A stretch of 64,000 bases of DNA from the NCBI GenBank assembly GCA_019054805.1, contig JAHQIY010000012.1, forward strand, positions 1,922,001-1,986,000, written 5' to 3'. The notes under the pieces were generated by a model. It saw only the letters and a list, made by a program, of their open reading frames with translations. It had not been told where the DNA came from and ran no database searches. The DNA is from Brachionus manjavacas. Taxonomy: Eukaryota > Rotifera > Eurotatoria > Ploima > Brachionidae. A program made the position numbers and the translations under genes. Below, piece by piece: positions 12,131 through 23,168 of the stretch (position 1 is its first letter; the number at the start of each line of letters is the position of its first letter).

Positions 12131-12220
12131 AACTTACTCAGTATTCAAAGCTGACTTGGTCTTTGGTGGTCGACCACCTCTTTTTTTTAACTTGAGTTCC
12201 TTCGGTAGTCAGACCTATCC
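12131..12220 (-). pseudogene. AT-hook coding relic, C-terminal piece
   Basis: On the minus strand this reads TEGTQVKKKRGGRPPKTKSA and then a stop near 12,140. KKRGGRPPK is an AT-hook-like minor-groove binding motif. A second piece with a similar motif (VEPTKK, stop, GRPT) lies at 14,560-14,790, on the other side of nested transposons. Together they suggest an AT-hook protein gene disrupted by insertions; they might instead belong to the transposon itself. Confidence 0.35.
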
Positions 12221-14545
12221 GACAAGTCATTTCCGAGAAATCACAATCCGACAATGCCGTTTCTGACAAATAACGGCTCTGATGTTGTTTTCGTTGCCTA
12301 TTTGGTGACCAATATGGATATTTGGTTGTTTGTTAATGGTTCTTTCAAATGTTCTTAGTGTTGCTAGGCAACCAGAAGATTCATTTTCACAACAAATCAA
12401 AGATTTGTATCCAGTTATCTTCGATTCATATTATAGATCGATACTTTTCTCCTGAGTAACCAATACAAAGTTTCCTTTTGGTTGATTTAAACTCAGTAAA
12501 AGTATTATCTTGACTTTGAGACATATCAGTTAAATAATAATTTATTTATTTGTTTTCTGTACCGAGCTAGGGCTCCTTCAGAATAAATCTAAAAAAATCA
12601 AAATACGAAATAAATAAGAGGACATATATTGAAATAGATTGTTACAAGTGACAGAAATTTATATAGTTGAAGCACCAAGAAAAAATGAAGATATAGTAAG
12701 GTAGCAATTACACAATGGAGTTAGATTTTCAATATATCTAGATTCGAAACCTTCTTTGTATTTCTCCACCAGTCTTACAACCAATGGAATAGAATGACTC
12801 AGTCCTGTCCCAACATATTTCTCACTCAATTCAAAAATTCGAGACTGTTAGTAATTTAAGTTTATTAAAATCTTCATGATGCACGATGTTGGAGGAAGTA
12901 TCATATTTTAACTTAAGGATAGATCTTACTGCTGAATTCTGAATTGCTTGTAGTTTTTTGATATTATTTTCTGAAAATGATTTCAAGCAAAGAAAAGAAT
13001 AGTCTAAAATCGATCTGACTAAAGATTTATATAAATTTCCTAGTGTGTTTTGATTGAGACCCCATTTTTTGTTTGACAATATCTTAATAATATTTAATTT
13101 TTTGTTGCAGCGTTCTTTAATTTCGTCTACAAGTATATTAAAGTTTAACTTAGAATCAAATTTAATACCAAGAAACTTGATTTCTTTTTGGCTCACTATT
13201 CTGTTTCCATAGATTTTTAAGTTTAGATTATCACCCTCTTTTTTGTACCTAGAAAAGACTACTGAACATGACTTTTCAACTGATATCTTCATTTTCCATT
13301 TAATAAGCCATTGTTCTAGTTCGTTGGTGCATTTATTTATCTTATTTTCTAGGTTCCCTTTCTTGTTATAAATGAAGAATGTAACTAGATCATCTGCGAA
13401 AAGCAGAGAGTATTCGTTATTTGTTTTGTTTCTTTTGGGGATGTCATTAATATTTATACTAAATAAAAGAGGACTAATTACTGGGCCCTGAGGAACACCT
13501 GCAATTATTTGATATTCGTCGCTCAAGTGGTCATTCACATTTACCTTAAATGTCCTACTATCTAAAAAGGATCTAATCCAGTTAGTCAAGTAATGAGGTG
13601 GATTCATTTTAATCAATTTAAAAAGTAGACCTTCATGCCAAACCCTATCAAAGGCTTTAGAAATATCAAAAAAAAGGCCACAAACTCTTTTTTTTCTATT
13701 AAATGATTCCACAATTTTTGAATTAAAAAGAGAAAATTATCTGATGTTCGCCGGTGTTTCCAAAATCCAGATTGCTCCTACATAAGGAGTTAATTTTGTT
13801 CCAAAAAATTGTAAAATCTTGAGTATACTATTCGTTCCAGTAACTTTCCTAAGCAACTCGTTATACTAATTGGTCTATAATTAAAAGGATCTTGTAAATT
13901 AAAGGCCTTTTTTTGAATCATAGTAATGTTCGAAGTTTTCCACGCTTTCAGGACCTTACCTTCACTGAGAGATAAATTAAAAAGTTCTATGATTTCTATT
14001 AATAAATTTCTAGGTAAGTTTCTTAACATTAAAATATGAATTTGAGCAGGTCCTGAGGCCGCTTCATTTTTCCATCTTTTTAAGCCATAATTAATTCATT
14101 TAAGCAGATTGGATCATTAAAATAACACCGATCATAATTTCTAAAGAATTCAGAGTTAGAATTAAGAATTTCGAAATCTTTCTTGGTATCAATTAAATCA
14201 GAATTATGACTAAATATTGAAGATAAGAGTTCTCCGAAGCATTTTCCCTTTTCTTCATTAGTTTTGAATTCCTTGTCATTTAAAATCAAATATGGGTTTA
14301 AATTTGATCCTATTTTTGTTATAAATTTATTTTTTTTTCCAAAAAGGTCTACTTGTCATTGGGTATTTTTTCCCAGTTCTGTCCCAACTTATCTATAAAT
14401 TTGTTGACAAAAATTTATACATGATATTACTTTAAAGAATATAACTTTGTCGGACAAGTACTAAAAACTTTTTAATTAATTATTTAATTAAAAATTGTCG
14501 GATCGTTATTTGTCGGAAATAACTTATCGGAAATTATTTTGTCGG
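12217..14545. mobile_element. DNA transposon ends with TCCGACAA motifs, interrupted by a LINE
   Basis: The left end (12,217-12,290) and right end (about 14,440-14,545) are imperfect inverted repeats. Both read TATCCGACAA then ATTTCCGA, and both carry further CCGACAAATAACG-type units. No transposase remains. LINE B sits between them, so this older element was the target of the LINE. The superfamily is unassigned and no target-site duplication is clear. Confidence 0.5.
12539..14400 (-). mobile_element. LINE family B, 5'-truncated, degenerate copy
   Basis: A minus-strand non-LTR element. Its 3' end is at about 12,539-12,600 (complement of CTGTACCGAGC...CTCCTTCAG with a TAAA-type tail), and its RT reading frame runs from about 14,330 down to 12,790 in at least three broken frames. 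The longest (13,712-12,831) shows FDISKAFDRVWHEGL, AGVPQGPVISPLLFS and LLFADDLVTFF, so the catalytic box is FADD. Upstream pieces show PFNYRPISITSCLGKLLERI. It lacks the endonuclease part present in the fuller copy at 40.8-49.9 kb. Confidence 0.88.
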
Positions 14546-14559
14546 ATAAGTTTGCCAGC

Positions 14560-14790
14560 CGTTTCTTCAGTATTACTTAGTCCAACGTTAGCGTTAAGTT
14601 AAGTTGGACGACCTCATTTTTTTGTCGGTTCAACAGCTTCTGAATTTTGAAAGACCTCATAAACTTGATCAACTTAATCAAGATGATCTACTGCAGTAAC
14701 TTAAGCCTTTTCTGATAATGGAGCCACTTTAGATATTTGAGCTCCTATAGAAAAGTTTTAATGAAAGGTCTTTTCTTTATTTCTCTCGTC
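14560..14790 (-). pseudogene. AT-hook coding relic, upstream piece
   Basis: On the minus strand this reads GAQISKVAPLSEKA, a stop, then VYEVFQNSEAVEPTKK, a stop, and GRPT. The interrupted TKK.GRP resembles the KKRGGRP of 12,131-12,220. Three or more in-frame stops mark it as decayed. See the companion piece for interpretation. Confidence 0.3.
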
Positions 14791-15024
14791 GAGGCCGAGT
14801 AACGAATTACTTTAGACAAAGATTTTTTATACTTTAATAAAAAAATTATGCGATAAAGAAAAAAAAAATCTTAAAATAATCTTTTTTATTCATTATGCGA
14901 TGGTTTAATTTTTTATGCGTCAAAACCCCTCGTCCAAATGAAACAAATTTAATAAAGAAAGAATTATTTTGATATAGATTCAACTAATTAAGTAAAAAAA
15001 TACAAAAAGAATTCAACTTAAGTA

Positions 15025-15205
15025 AAATTAATTTTTTTATACATCTTTTAGGACAATAAAAGCCTTTTTTAAGCATTTTGGTACCACAATTTTCACAAAG
15101 TCTTTCGACAGTATTGTTAGAAGTAAAAGGTAAAACCTTCATTCATATTTATTGTTTGACTGATGACATTAACTCTTTTGCTATATTCATCACTACTAAA
15201 TTCAT
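15025..15205 (-). pseudogene. Possible zinc-binding coding relic
   Basis: Two minus-strand open pieces one base out of frame: MSDEFSSDEYSKRVNV from about 15,205, then LCENCGTKMLKKGFYCPKRC down to about 15,030. The CxxC...CxxxC pattern resembles a zinc ribbon of the kind found in transposases and DNA-binding proteins. The family is not recognised. The surrounding 14,800-15,720 holds nothing else I can support. Confidence 0.25.
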
Positions 15206-15726
15206 CAGACATATAAAATCAATTATAAGGCTCTTAAAAATAAAAAATTGATGCTCAATTACCTTCTCTTCATCAGGACCTTGACAAGAAAAAAAAACTT
15301 CCTGAACTTTTTTAATTTGTCTGAATTTACAAATTTAAGTGAATAATTTGCTATCTTGAAATTGATGACCGATTCAAAGAGTTTATTTTTTAGATATTAA
15401 AATTAGTTTTTGATTTACTTTTAATAATTTGAATGTAACATGCTTTAGAAGCTAGCTACAAAGTTATGGAGAATGTTGGTTAGAAATTTTTCGATGCGAC
15501 CTGCTGGAATGCCTGCTTTTCTTTTTGCTATTGAAAAGCAAAAAAGACAAATCATCAGACTTGTGCAATACTCACAAAATTTCATTTTAAAGTCTTCAAA
15601 TTCATTCAAATTTTTTGAAATATTATGATCACATGATCAAAACTTAATAGATTAAAATCTTAATAAAAATGATGAAAAAAGCTTTTTTAAAATACTTTTT
15701 AATTAAACATAAAATATTTACTATTT

Positions 15727-15729
<3 letters not shown>

Positions 15730-15757
<28 letters not shown>

Positions 15758-16935
15758 GCTATAATGTGCTAGGCACATGAAATGAGGGTTTAATCTCATT
15801 ATAATAGCTCAATCAAATCAATTTTGTCAATTTTGTTTTTAAAAACGTTTATAGAATTAGAATTTACAATATCATTATCCAGTTTGTTCCATACATTCAC
15901 TACTCTATTGCTAAAGAAATTGTATCTTTGTTCACAATTCTTCACCAGTTGTTTCTCCATAACAAACTCATGCAGTCTAAAGGAAGGACGGAATATGTTT
16001 TCAAGCTTGTTCTTGAACACTAAGGGTACATGCCAGTTAATTTTGTCCAGTCCATTGATTATTTTAAACATTTCAATCAAATCACCTCTTAGTCTTCTTG
16101 TCTCTAAAGTGGTCAGATTCAATGCCTTTAGTCTTTGGTTGTAATCTAATCTTTTTAATTCCGGAACAAGTTTTGTAGCTCTTCTTTGCACGGACTCTAG
16201 TACTTGAATGTCTTTTTTTAAATAAGGTCTCCAAACCTGCACTCCATACTCTAGGTGGGGCCTAACAAATGCTTTGTATAATCGACCCAGTGTGTCTTTA
16301 TTTTGGTGTTTGATCGTGCGCTTAATTGAACCCAGTATGGAATTTGCTTTATTTGCAGCTGCGTTAACTTGTTTAGACCATTTTAGATTGTTCGTTATAA
16401 TTATACCTAGATCACGCTCAGTCTCAGTTTCCAAAAGATTCGTGTTTCTAATTATGTAATTGAATTTCGGATTGTTTGGACCGCAATGCATCACCTTACA
16501 CTTCTCTTCGTTCAACTTTATTAACCAATCATCCGTCCATTTTGAAATTTTGCTCAAATCTCTTTCAAGTTTTAAACACGAATATTCGTTATCTATAATT
16601 GACATCAATTTAGTATCGTCCGCAAATACCTCACAAAAAGTTTCAAGAAGCTTAGACAGATCATTGATGTAAATGATAAATAAAATTGGTCCTAAAACCG
16701 AGCCTTGGGGAACCCCGCTCGTAACATTTACCCATTTAGACATAACACTACTCTCTGTCTTCTTCCAAACAAAAACGCTTCTATCCATTTGATAATAGAT
16801 ACATCAAAACCATAACACGTTAATTTGTGAATTAAGCGCTTATGCGGAACTGTGTCGAATGCTTTAGCGAAATCTAAATAGATAATGTCCAGAGCATTTT
16901 TAATTAAATAAAAAGAATCTTTTTTTTCCAAATGA
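15730..16935 (-). mobile_element. CR1-like LINE, 5'-truncated, RT domain
   Basis: A minus-strand element with two overlapping frames (16,931-16,728 and 16,788-15,799) split by one frameshift near 16,740-16,780. Motifs in order are DFAKAFDTVPHKRLIHKL, VTSGVPQGSVLGPILF, the catalytic VFADDTK box, LERDLGI-type thumb sequence, VQRRATKL and FFSNRVVNVWNKLD. The C-terminus ends only about 50 bp before an AAT trinucleotide run at 15,730-15,752, which is the 3' tail. The 5' end breaks off at about 16,935 (typical dead-on-arrival truncation). It is related to family A but has a different tail. Confidence 0.9.
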
Positions 16936-17142
16936 TCTTTAATTGATTTTTATAAAATATTTATTTGAAAATTTTAAATACAAGTTTAAAATCCACATTA
17001 AAACATCCAAATAATGGCTTTAAATGATTTTTTAATATTAATCAAAATAGATTACAGCGAAACAAAGTTAAATTTTACATTGCAAAATTTCAAAATATTG
17101 ATTTAGACTTTATTCAAAAAGTTCATATAATTTTCTTCCTAA

Positions 17143-17560
17143 TTAAAGATTAAACAAATCATGTTTAATAAAGTTAAAAAATTTAGTATTTAAAAAATTG
17201 ATAAAAAAGACCTTTTTTTTAAATCTAAAGCTAAAAATTTTGATCTGAAATTTGCAATTGATCATAAACTTCAATTTGCCGCATTTCTCGTCATCTGAGA
17301 TTTTATTAAATTTGAAAATGGCATTTATAAGGTATTCTTCATCTTTTGGATCCTGAGAGAAAATTAATTTCTTAAACTCATTCCAAACCGTTTCAATCGG
17401 ATTCAAATCAGGAGAATTCAATGGGAACTTTAATTAGAAAAAACTTTATTTTTAGCTTTTTTTTGAAACCCTTTCTTACCCATTTTATTTTAATTTTTAG
17501 TGCTTGAATTACAAAATGTATCCACTATTGAAATAAAATTGCAAAAGTGTAGTTTTTAAT
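17143..17560 (-). mobile_element. Tc1/mariner transposase relic, internally deleted
   Basis: The minus-strand frame begins with PLNSPDLNPIETVWNEFKK at about 17,425, the signature around the last catalytic acidic residue of Tc1/mariner DDE/D transposases. It runs as a Lys/Phe-rich tail to 17,143. Just upstream (17,483) is an ATG with MGKKGFQKKAKN, as expected for a transposase N-terminus, but the roughly 200 residues between are missing. Sequence at 17,490-17,560 resembles the arms of the 1732-2725 inverted repeat. It is dead by deletion. Confidence 0.75.
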
Positions 17561-18046
17561 TATGAATTATAAAATTGACTATCGAGTTGAATGATTGATA
17601 ATTAAATCATTGATGAAGTTTTTATAAAACAAATAGTTTTTTCAAAATCTTAAGTCAAATAATTCAAAAAATGAGCCATAAAGAACTAAATGAAGTCAAA
17701 TTTTCCAATGTCAGCCTTGAATCCGCTTCATCCTCTTGCTCATGATATGAGAGTAAAATTTAGTAAATTGGATTTTTATTTAAGGTTTAAATTAAAGGTT
17801 AACAAAATCTAATTTCTTTAAAGCTCGACATTTTTTAGTAAAATAAAATTTAATATTTTTTTTTTATTTTTTCCAAAAGATTAAAATTAGTTTGATCTTA
17901 TGATGATTCTATAACTTTAAGTTTATGGAATTTATTATTCGAGTAAGTTGCCAGCATATTTTAAATGTAAATTATTAAACATAAATAAAAAAAATTTTCT
18001 AAATATTTTCGGAAAAAATTCTACAAATTTTAATTTTTAAAAAATT
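17561..18046. other. A+T-rich spacer, nothing recognised
   Basis: About 480 bp of A+T-rich DNA between the Tc1/mariner relic and the first tRNA-Ser. I see no coding or repeat signal. Confidence 0.5.
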
Positions 18047-18128
18047 CGCTGCGAACAGGATTTGAACCTGTGCGGGAATAACCCAACAGATTTCAAGTCT
18101 GTCGCCTTAACCACTCGGCCATCGCAGC
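18047..18128 (-). tRNA. tRNA-Ser(UGA), head-to-head pair 1, left member
   Basis: An 82-nt gene with acceptor stem GCTGCGA/TCGCAGC, discriminator G, A box TGGCCGAGTGG, B box GGTTCAAATCC, anticodon loop CTTGAAA (anticodon TGA, read as serine) and the long variable arm of serine tRNAs. No intron and no encoded CCA. A T-run for Pol III termination follows the 3' end on the minus strand. All ten intact copies in the window appear identical over these 82 nt. This one pairs with 18,242-18,323 across a 113-bp spacer. Confidence 0.97.
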
Positions 18129-18241
18129 TCATATCTTTTAAAAGACAAGATTAAATTTGAATTATTTATTTGCAATCGAAATATAATTAATTTATTTTAA
18201 TTTATTAAAAATAGAGAAAAAATGACATTCATCAATAACGA

Positions 18242-18323
18242 GCTGCGATGGCCGAGTGGTTAAGGCGACAGACTTGAAATCTGTTGGGTTATTCCCGCAC
18301 AGGTTCAAATCCTGTTCGCAGCG
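18242..18323 (+). tRNA. tRNA-Ser(UGA), pair 1, right member
   Basis: Same 82-nt gene on the opposite strand, pointing away from its partner at 18,047-18,128, followed by AATTTTTT as terminator. The spacer between the two reads in the opposite orientation to the spacers of the pairs at 32.1 and 55.1 kb. Confidence 0.97.
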
Positions 18324-18949
18324 AATTTTTTAAAAAATAAAATTTGAGTAAATATGTCAGAAAAAAGATTTATGTTAAGATCTTATCAAGAATACTAGTA
18401 TTCAAAGAAGTGATTCTAATACTCCAAAGATTCTTAGATAATATCTTTATCTGATCTTTTATTAAGATAAAAATTGTATCAAGATACTTTTATCTTATGT
18501 TTTTTGAACCTCAGCTTTCATTGTAGTGTGACATCTCATTGACCAAAAATTTGTCCAAGAGAATTAGAGGAGTGAGGATGGGTCCCCTGCGGGTAGGTTT
18601 TGGTGGTTTTTGATGAAAAAGATTCATACTAGAGTAATGAAAGGTGTTAGAAAATAAATCCACTCAATTTAAGCTCATTTCGATTATATTTCGCGATAAT
18701 ACCGCGGAAAAACCGTGGGAAAACTTTCTTTTCTCAAATGATTGTCTTTAAACGGATATAAATCGGCAAGTGATACATAAAAGGACCCAAACAGAGCACA
18801 AATTCTGATAGAAGATGAAATTAAGAAAATTATGGTTAAGCGTGCAATTATTTTGCCTTCTCACTATGGTACCAAATTGGCTGACCGTTTTGGTTCACAA
18901 TTGTCTTGTTTTCTTTACTTCTTTACTCTTTCTGTCTAACAGTTCCTAC
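18324..18949. other. Spacer, nothing recognised
   Basis: About 620 bp with several TATC/GATA-rich stretches (18,380-18,480), but no gene or clear repeat unit I can support. Confidence 0.4.
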
Positions 18950-19033
18950 CAGAGTTATTTAAAAGTCCCAAATTAAAGTACAAGTCATTAAAAAAAATAC
19001 TTTACTTGAGACTTGGACTTTTAAACAACTCTG
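18950..19033. repeat. Short hAT-like inverted-repeat element, 84 bp
   Basis: The ends CAGAGTTATTTAAAAGTCC and its near complement GGACTTTTAAACAACTCTG resemble the termini of the hAT-type MITEs at 10,175 and 22,888. The flanking 8-mers (GTTCCTAC and CTTTTTCC) do not match, so a target-site duplication is not supported. Confidence 0.5.
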
Positions 19034-19448
19034 CTTTTTCCTTTAGAAAATTCTTCCTTTTTTTGATAAATTAAAATTATATATAATAAGCTTTATTTAA
19101 AATAGGCTTAAATTTTTTGGGGACGACAAATTTGATTTTTTTAAGATCACAAAAATAACCAAAAGTGGTGACTAATTTAATCTATTTTTGTTGACTATAA
19201 AAATACTAATTTTTTTGACAAAAAAAACTAAACGACTAACAAATATATATTCATTGAGATGGATATTTAATAATTTTTCACTGACATTTAAGTTCCAATT
19301 AAGCTATCTAATAATGTCATTCTCTAAGATTGTAAGGAATGAACTTAAATTGTGACGTTGTCTCATAGTCGACTCTAGCTTGATGATCAGATTTGTACAA
19401 AATGGTTTGTTATAATCGTCTGAAACTTCCTTCCGATTTTGGTGCCAT
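19034..19448. other. Spacer, nothing recognised
   Basis: About 410 bp without coding or repeat signal that I can support. Confidence 0.4.
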
Positions 19449-19690
19449 ATTATCTATTTATTTGTACATCTGTATCGAGCTAAGGCTCCTTCAGATTAAA
19501 AAAAAAAAAAAATTAAAAAAATTTAAATAAAACAAGTTAAAATAGAAGAAAATTAAAATTAGATTTATTGAAATAGAGAATAACAGGATACATATTTTTA
19601 AATGTCTGATTTTTCAGGGAAAAAAGAAGAAATAGTAAGGTAGCAATTACACAATGGAGTTGGGGATTCAATATATCTTGCTTCGAAACA
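19449..19690 (-). mobile_element. LINE family B, 3' UTR fragment
   Basis: The complement of the family B 3' end (CATCTGTATCGAGC, GGCTCCTTCAGATTAAA), followed by GAAGAAATAGTAAGGTAGC and ATTACACAATGGAGTTG, which are also present at 12.6-12.75 and 41.05-41.12 kb. The coding part is missing (extreme 5' truncation). A second family B tail in the opposite orientation (GTACAGATATACAAATAAAT) lies at about 19,978-20,000. Confidence 0.8.
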
Positions 19691-20094
19691 AACATAGTTC
19701 AAGATATTGATTTTTTATTGTCACCTCAAAATCATTAATTTGTTGTAAAAATAATTAAATAGTCAATCAAAAAGTATTTTTGTCACTCAAATCATTATTT
19801 TATCAGTCCATTAATTTATTTGTCATCAAATGTAGTTTTTCTGTTACTCTCTATCTTTATTGATCTAATTTTAATTTTAATATTTCTCTATTTTTAAACT
19901 TATATTATTTTTACTTTTTTTTATTCTATTTAACCTTATTTTGATTTCTTATTATATTTTTTATTTTTTTTTAATCAGTACAGATATACAAATAAATAAA
20001 GTTTTTTTGTCAGTAAAATCTAATTTTTCTGTTAGTCCATTAATTGATGGCCTTTAAAAAATATAGCTTATCATATTTAATTTTAATTTTAGTC

Positions 20095-20160
20095 TATATA
20101 GCCAAATGGTTTGCGTGTTAGTCATGCAAGCAGAGGATCGATGGTTCAGAACCCGCTGAA
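20095..20160 (+). ncRNA. tRNA-like sequence, possible SINE head or tRNA pseudogene
   Basis: TAGCCAAATGGTTT matches a Pol III A box and GGTTCAGAACCC is a B box with one extra base. Between them TTGCGT/ATGCAA can form an anticodon-like stem with a 7-nt loop. I cannot build a matching acceptor stem, so it is not a functional tRNA. A tRNA-derived SINE head or a decayed tRNA is the likeliest reading. Confidence 0.35.
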
Positions 20161-20180
20161 ATTATTGTTATTTTTATATT

Positions 20181-20341
20181 TAAAAAATGCTGCAACATGG
20201 TGCAACTTTATTACTTAATATGAAATCTTTATTTTCTTTTATTTTTAAATCAAATCAATAATAATTTTAAATCTGATTGATGCTAATTTTTTGTCCTATT
20301 ATTCACCTAAGTATGGTGCACCATGTTGCAGCATTTCTTTA
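20181..20341. repeat. Inverted-repeat element, about 160 bp
   Basis: AAATGCTGCAACATGGTGCA at the left is repeated in reverse complement at the right (TGCACCATGTTGCAGCATTT), with about 110 bp between. It starts some 20 bp after the tRNA-like sequence. No clear target-site duplication. Confidence 0.6.
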
Positions 20342-20945
20342 AATAATCACTATCAGAACGGGTTGCCATAAATGGTTGCCTTAAAATTCATTTAGAAATA
20401 AAATGGTGAACGGATAATGATATAAAAGTGAAATGTTGAAGATTCACAGCTTTTTTTTCTCTAGTTTCTAAAATTCATATTTTTAACTTTCTTTTCAAAA
20501 TTAGTAAACTCTGGCCTATTAATTGACCCCTACCTGTGACCTAGGTTGTTCTCAAAAGACCATATATAATTTAATAATAAGACCATATAAATATATAATC
20601 ATTTTGTAGAGAATTTTTTTATGGTTAAAATGAGCTATAGATTGTTTTTTTCGTCTAGTTTTCATGAAGATTTAATAAAATACATCAAAAAATGACGATT
20701 GTTCTAAAATCTAAAAAATTTGGTTGTTTTATGTTTTTATCGAATAACTTTTAGTCTATAAAAGATATTACCTTAAAATTTTGTACACAATTGAATTCAA
20801 GCTTTTAAATAAATATCCTTATGTAAAATGTATTTTAAAGCTTTAGTGCTAAATATCATTGATTTGAAAATTTCCCAGAGAAAAATTTTATATTTGAATT
20901 TCACAATACTTTAAAAAAAAAACATAATATTAACTTATTGCCTTA

Positions 20946-21190
20946 ACTCAGTATTGTACAATGCGGACCTCTTTAGATTAGACTTAACGGGGTCGCATCT
21001 ATTTTGAATTGATTGCCTGTTGAAACTAAAGAAACTTCCTATGGAAAATTATTCCATACATTAACAAATCTTTTGGTGAAGAAATTGTCTATTTGTAAGC
21101 ACTTGGTGGAAGTTTGACCTGAGATTTTTCTCATGTGCCCTCTGGTTCCTTGGGTAGGTCCAGCTGGGAACAGCGATGATTGAATTTATT
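20946..21190 (-). mobile_element. LINE C-terminal fragment
   Basis: The minus strand encodes the last part of a CR1-like ORF: RGHMRKISGQTSTKC, then FFTKRFVNVWNNFP, then FKIDATPLSLI and a stop. This matches the FFxNRVVNVWNxLP block of the other LINEs here. The rest of the element is missing. Confidence 0.75.
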
Positions 21191-21314
21191 TACAATATTT
21201 CCAATTCTTGTCATCTTTTAAGACAAAAATTCAAGACCAACATTAATGTTGACTACAGTAACTAAGGGACATAGCGAAAAAAAAATTTTAAATGCAATTA
21301 AATTTTAAAAAGCA

Positions 21315-22307
21315 ATGGTAGATTGGATTAAAATAGAAAAAATGAGCTCTACTACAGCAAAAACTGATTATAATGGGTCTGGTAAATCTGGTCCTAGAGT
21401 ATTTGAAAAAAATAAAGTAATCCAAGTTCCATTTGAAGAAAATCCCTTTGAAAATGCGGCAATAGAGAACGAAAAAATCGAAAACAAACTCGAACACGAT
21501 AGACTCAGACTCATCGATTTTGACAAAAAAGTCAAAGAGAGGATCCGAGCCTATAGGTTCGCTGAACGCAAGCTGGAACAGGATGCCCAGCTGATAATTC
21601 ACAAAAATGCTGTCTTGTATTCATCTAAAAAAATGAATTGCCACTTGAAAAGACCCAAGTCTGCTCTGGACCTTAGCCAAGCATCGAAATCGACAACAAG
21701 TTTTTCTTGCTCGGAAGAGAACCTGTCCAACTTTGCCCTAAAAACCATCGAAAACGAGACCAACAAGAGAGAAAAATACAAAAAAAGAATTAAATCTACT
21801 AGAAAAATTTACAGCAACAGGGAGAGAGATCAGGTGCGAAGTGAATTGTTGATAAAAAACTTCAAAACTGACACAGCCCGAAATGTGCCCAAAAAGACAG
21901 AGAAAACAAAGCTGAAAACTAAAGGCAATGTTAAAATTGAGAAAAATGAAGAGTGTGTGCATGTACCAAAAATGGATTTGAATCAAGAGCTAAAAATTTT
22001 TGTCAACCAAGAACCTGCAAAGGAAGATCCAGTTTTGTCTGAGCCTAAGCCTGTTAGAAAGCTAGCTAGTGGTCAAAGAGCAGCACAGTCAAAATTAGAA
22101 AAGTATATTGGTTATATGAAAGAGGTTTTGAGGGAAAAGTCTAGTCTAAATAAGATGGAAATACCGGCTATTTGTCAATGTCATTTGAACGCAAGAAACA
22201 AAACTCCGCTTATTTGGGAAATTGATTTTACCAAATGTGCAAACAATTGCTTGTTTTATCAAAACCCTAAAGGTAATTTTCAAATTTTAGCATCGGGGTG
22301 GGCTTAA
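21315..22307 (+). CDS. Basic coiled-coil-prone protein of unknown function (CCDC15-like C-terminus?)
   Basis: A single open frame of 330 codons with normal coding composition. A second in-frame ATG at 21,342 (MSSTTAKTD) is an alternative start. The N-terminal half is acidic/basic mixed with helix-prone stretches (ENEKIENKLEHDRLRL, KKVKERIRAYRFAERKLEQD); the middle is Lys/Arg-rich; there are no membrane segments or signal peptide. The C-terminus carries a cysteine cluster (AICQCHL) followed by CANNCLFYQNPK. That last motif reminds me of the C-terminal end of the centrosomal CCDC15 family, but I hold this loosely. No intron is evident. The neighbours are LINE fragments and MITEs, so context gives no clue. 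Confidence 0.7.
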   Translation: MVDWIKIEKMSSTTAKTDYNGSGKSGPRVFEKNKVIQVPFEENPFENAAIENEKIENKLEHDRLRLIDFDKKVKERIRAYRFAERKLEQDAQLIIHKNAVLYSSKKMNCHLKRPKSALDLSQASKSTTSFSCSEENLSNFALKTIENETNKREKYKKRIKSTRKIYSNRERDQVRSELLIKNFKTDTARNVPKKTEKTKLKTKGNVKIEKNEECVHVPKMDLNQELKIFVNQEPAKEDPVLSEPKPVRKLASGQRAAQSKLEKYIGYMKEVLREKSSLNKMEIPAICQCHLNARNKTPLIWEIDFTKCANNCLFYQNPKGNFQILASGWA

Positions 22308-22639
22308 GTCAAATTTCGAATTTGAATTTATTTTAATTCAACAAAGAAAATATTCAAAAATAATTTTTAAAAAGTTGAACAACTAAAATAGTTTGAGTTT
22401 TGTTTAAGTAAAATAAGGAAATTATTTTTTCAAAAATTGATAAATTTCCATCAATGAACTTGGCTTTTAGCATTCAAAGTTTCGACCGGAAGTCACTAAA
22501 GTTTTAAATGTCAGAGTGTTGTCAATTTTGGAACAAAAACAGAAAAAAATGAAAAAATTCAATAACTTTTTTTTTAAAAATAATAACAAAGTTTAAAAAC
22601 AATAAAATATTGAAGAAATTAATCGATTATTATAGCCAT

Positions 22640-22698
22640 AGCTGTTATATAGCTTAACCCTGTGTGGATCGCAGTATACAACTACTACTACTACTACT
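22640..22698 (+). mobile_element. LINE 3' tail remnant with ACT microsatellite
   Basis: TAACCCTGTGTGGATCGC, then an (ACT)n run at about 22,679-22,698. The other CR1-like copies here (46,236-46,251 and 35,500-35,525 in complement) end in the same trinucleotide. No coding part remains. Confidence 0.4.
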
Positions 22699-22887
22699 GT
22701 CTCAGTTTTGGACTTTAGGGATTTAAGCCAAGAAATAAAACAATTTAATTTAGTTTAGAAGTTTTTTTAATGGAATCCGAAATTATAACAATAATTTAGT
22801 GGTTTATATATGTATTCCAACTGCAGTTAATCTTAGATTGTGCAGCTTTAAATATATATAGACACATGTCTAGACTTGGGTCTTAAC

Positions 22888-23168
22888 CAGACTTGTTTTT
22901 AAGTCACAAGTCTTAAGTCAAGTCAAGTCAATGACTTAAATTTTTTTTTTTTTAGTGAAATTTAGTCAAGTCAACTAATTTTCTGATTTTTAAACTAAAA
23001 AATAAATATGATTTTTTATTTTAATCCAAAAAAAGTTTAGTTTTAAAAACAGAATATTAGTTGACTCGACTAACTTCCACTAAAAAAATGAAAAAAAATT
23101 TTAAGACATTGGCTTTGACTTAAATTTTTCTGACTTAGACTTAAAACTGTGACTTAAAAACAAGTCTG
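22888..23168. mobile_element. hAT-type MITE, 281 bp, perfect 8-bp target duplication
   Basis: Termini CAGACTTGTTTTTAAGTCAC and the complement GTGACTTAAAAACAAGTCTG are flanked on both sides by GTCTTAAC (22,880-22,887 and 23,169-23,176). Subterminal AAGTCA-type repeats fill both arms. There is no coding capacity. Terminal CAG and an 8-bp duplication fit hAT. Confidence 0.85.

Noticed and set aside
15700-16970. ATAAAATATTTA on both sides of the LINE as a target-site duplication
   Set aside because: The words lie at unequal distances from the element ends and are common in this A+T-rich DNA.
18780-18940. Open stretch with balanced composition (LPSHYGTKLADRFGSQL)
   Set aside because: Too short, no family recognised and no splice context; could be a decayed element.
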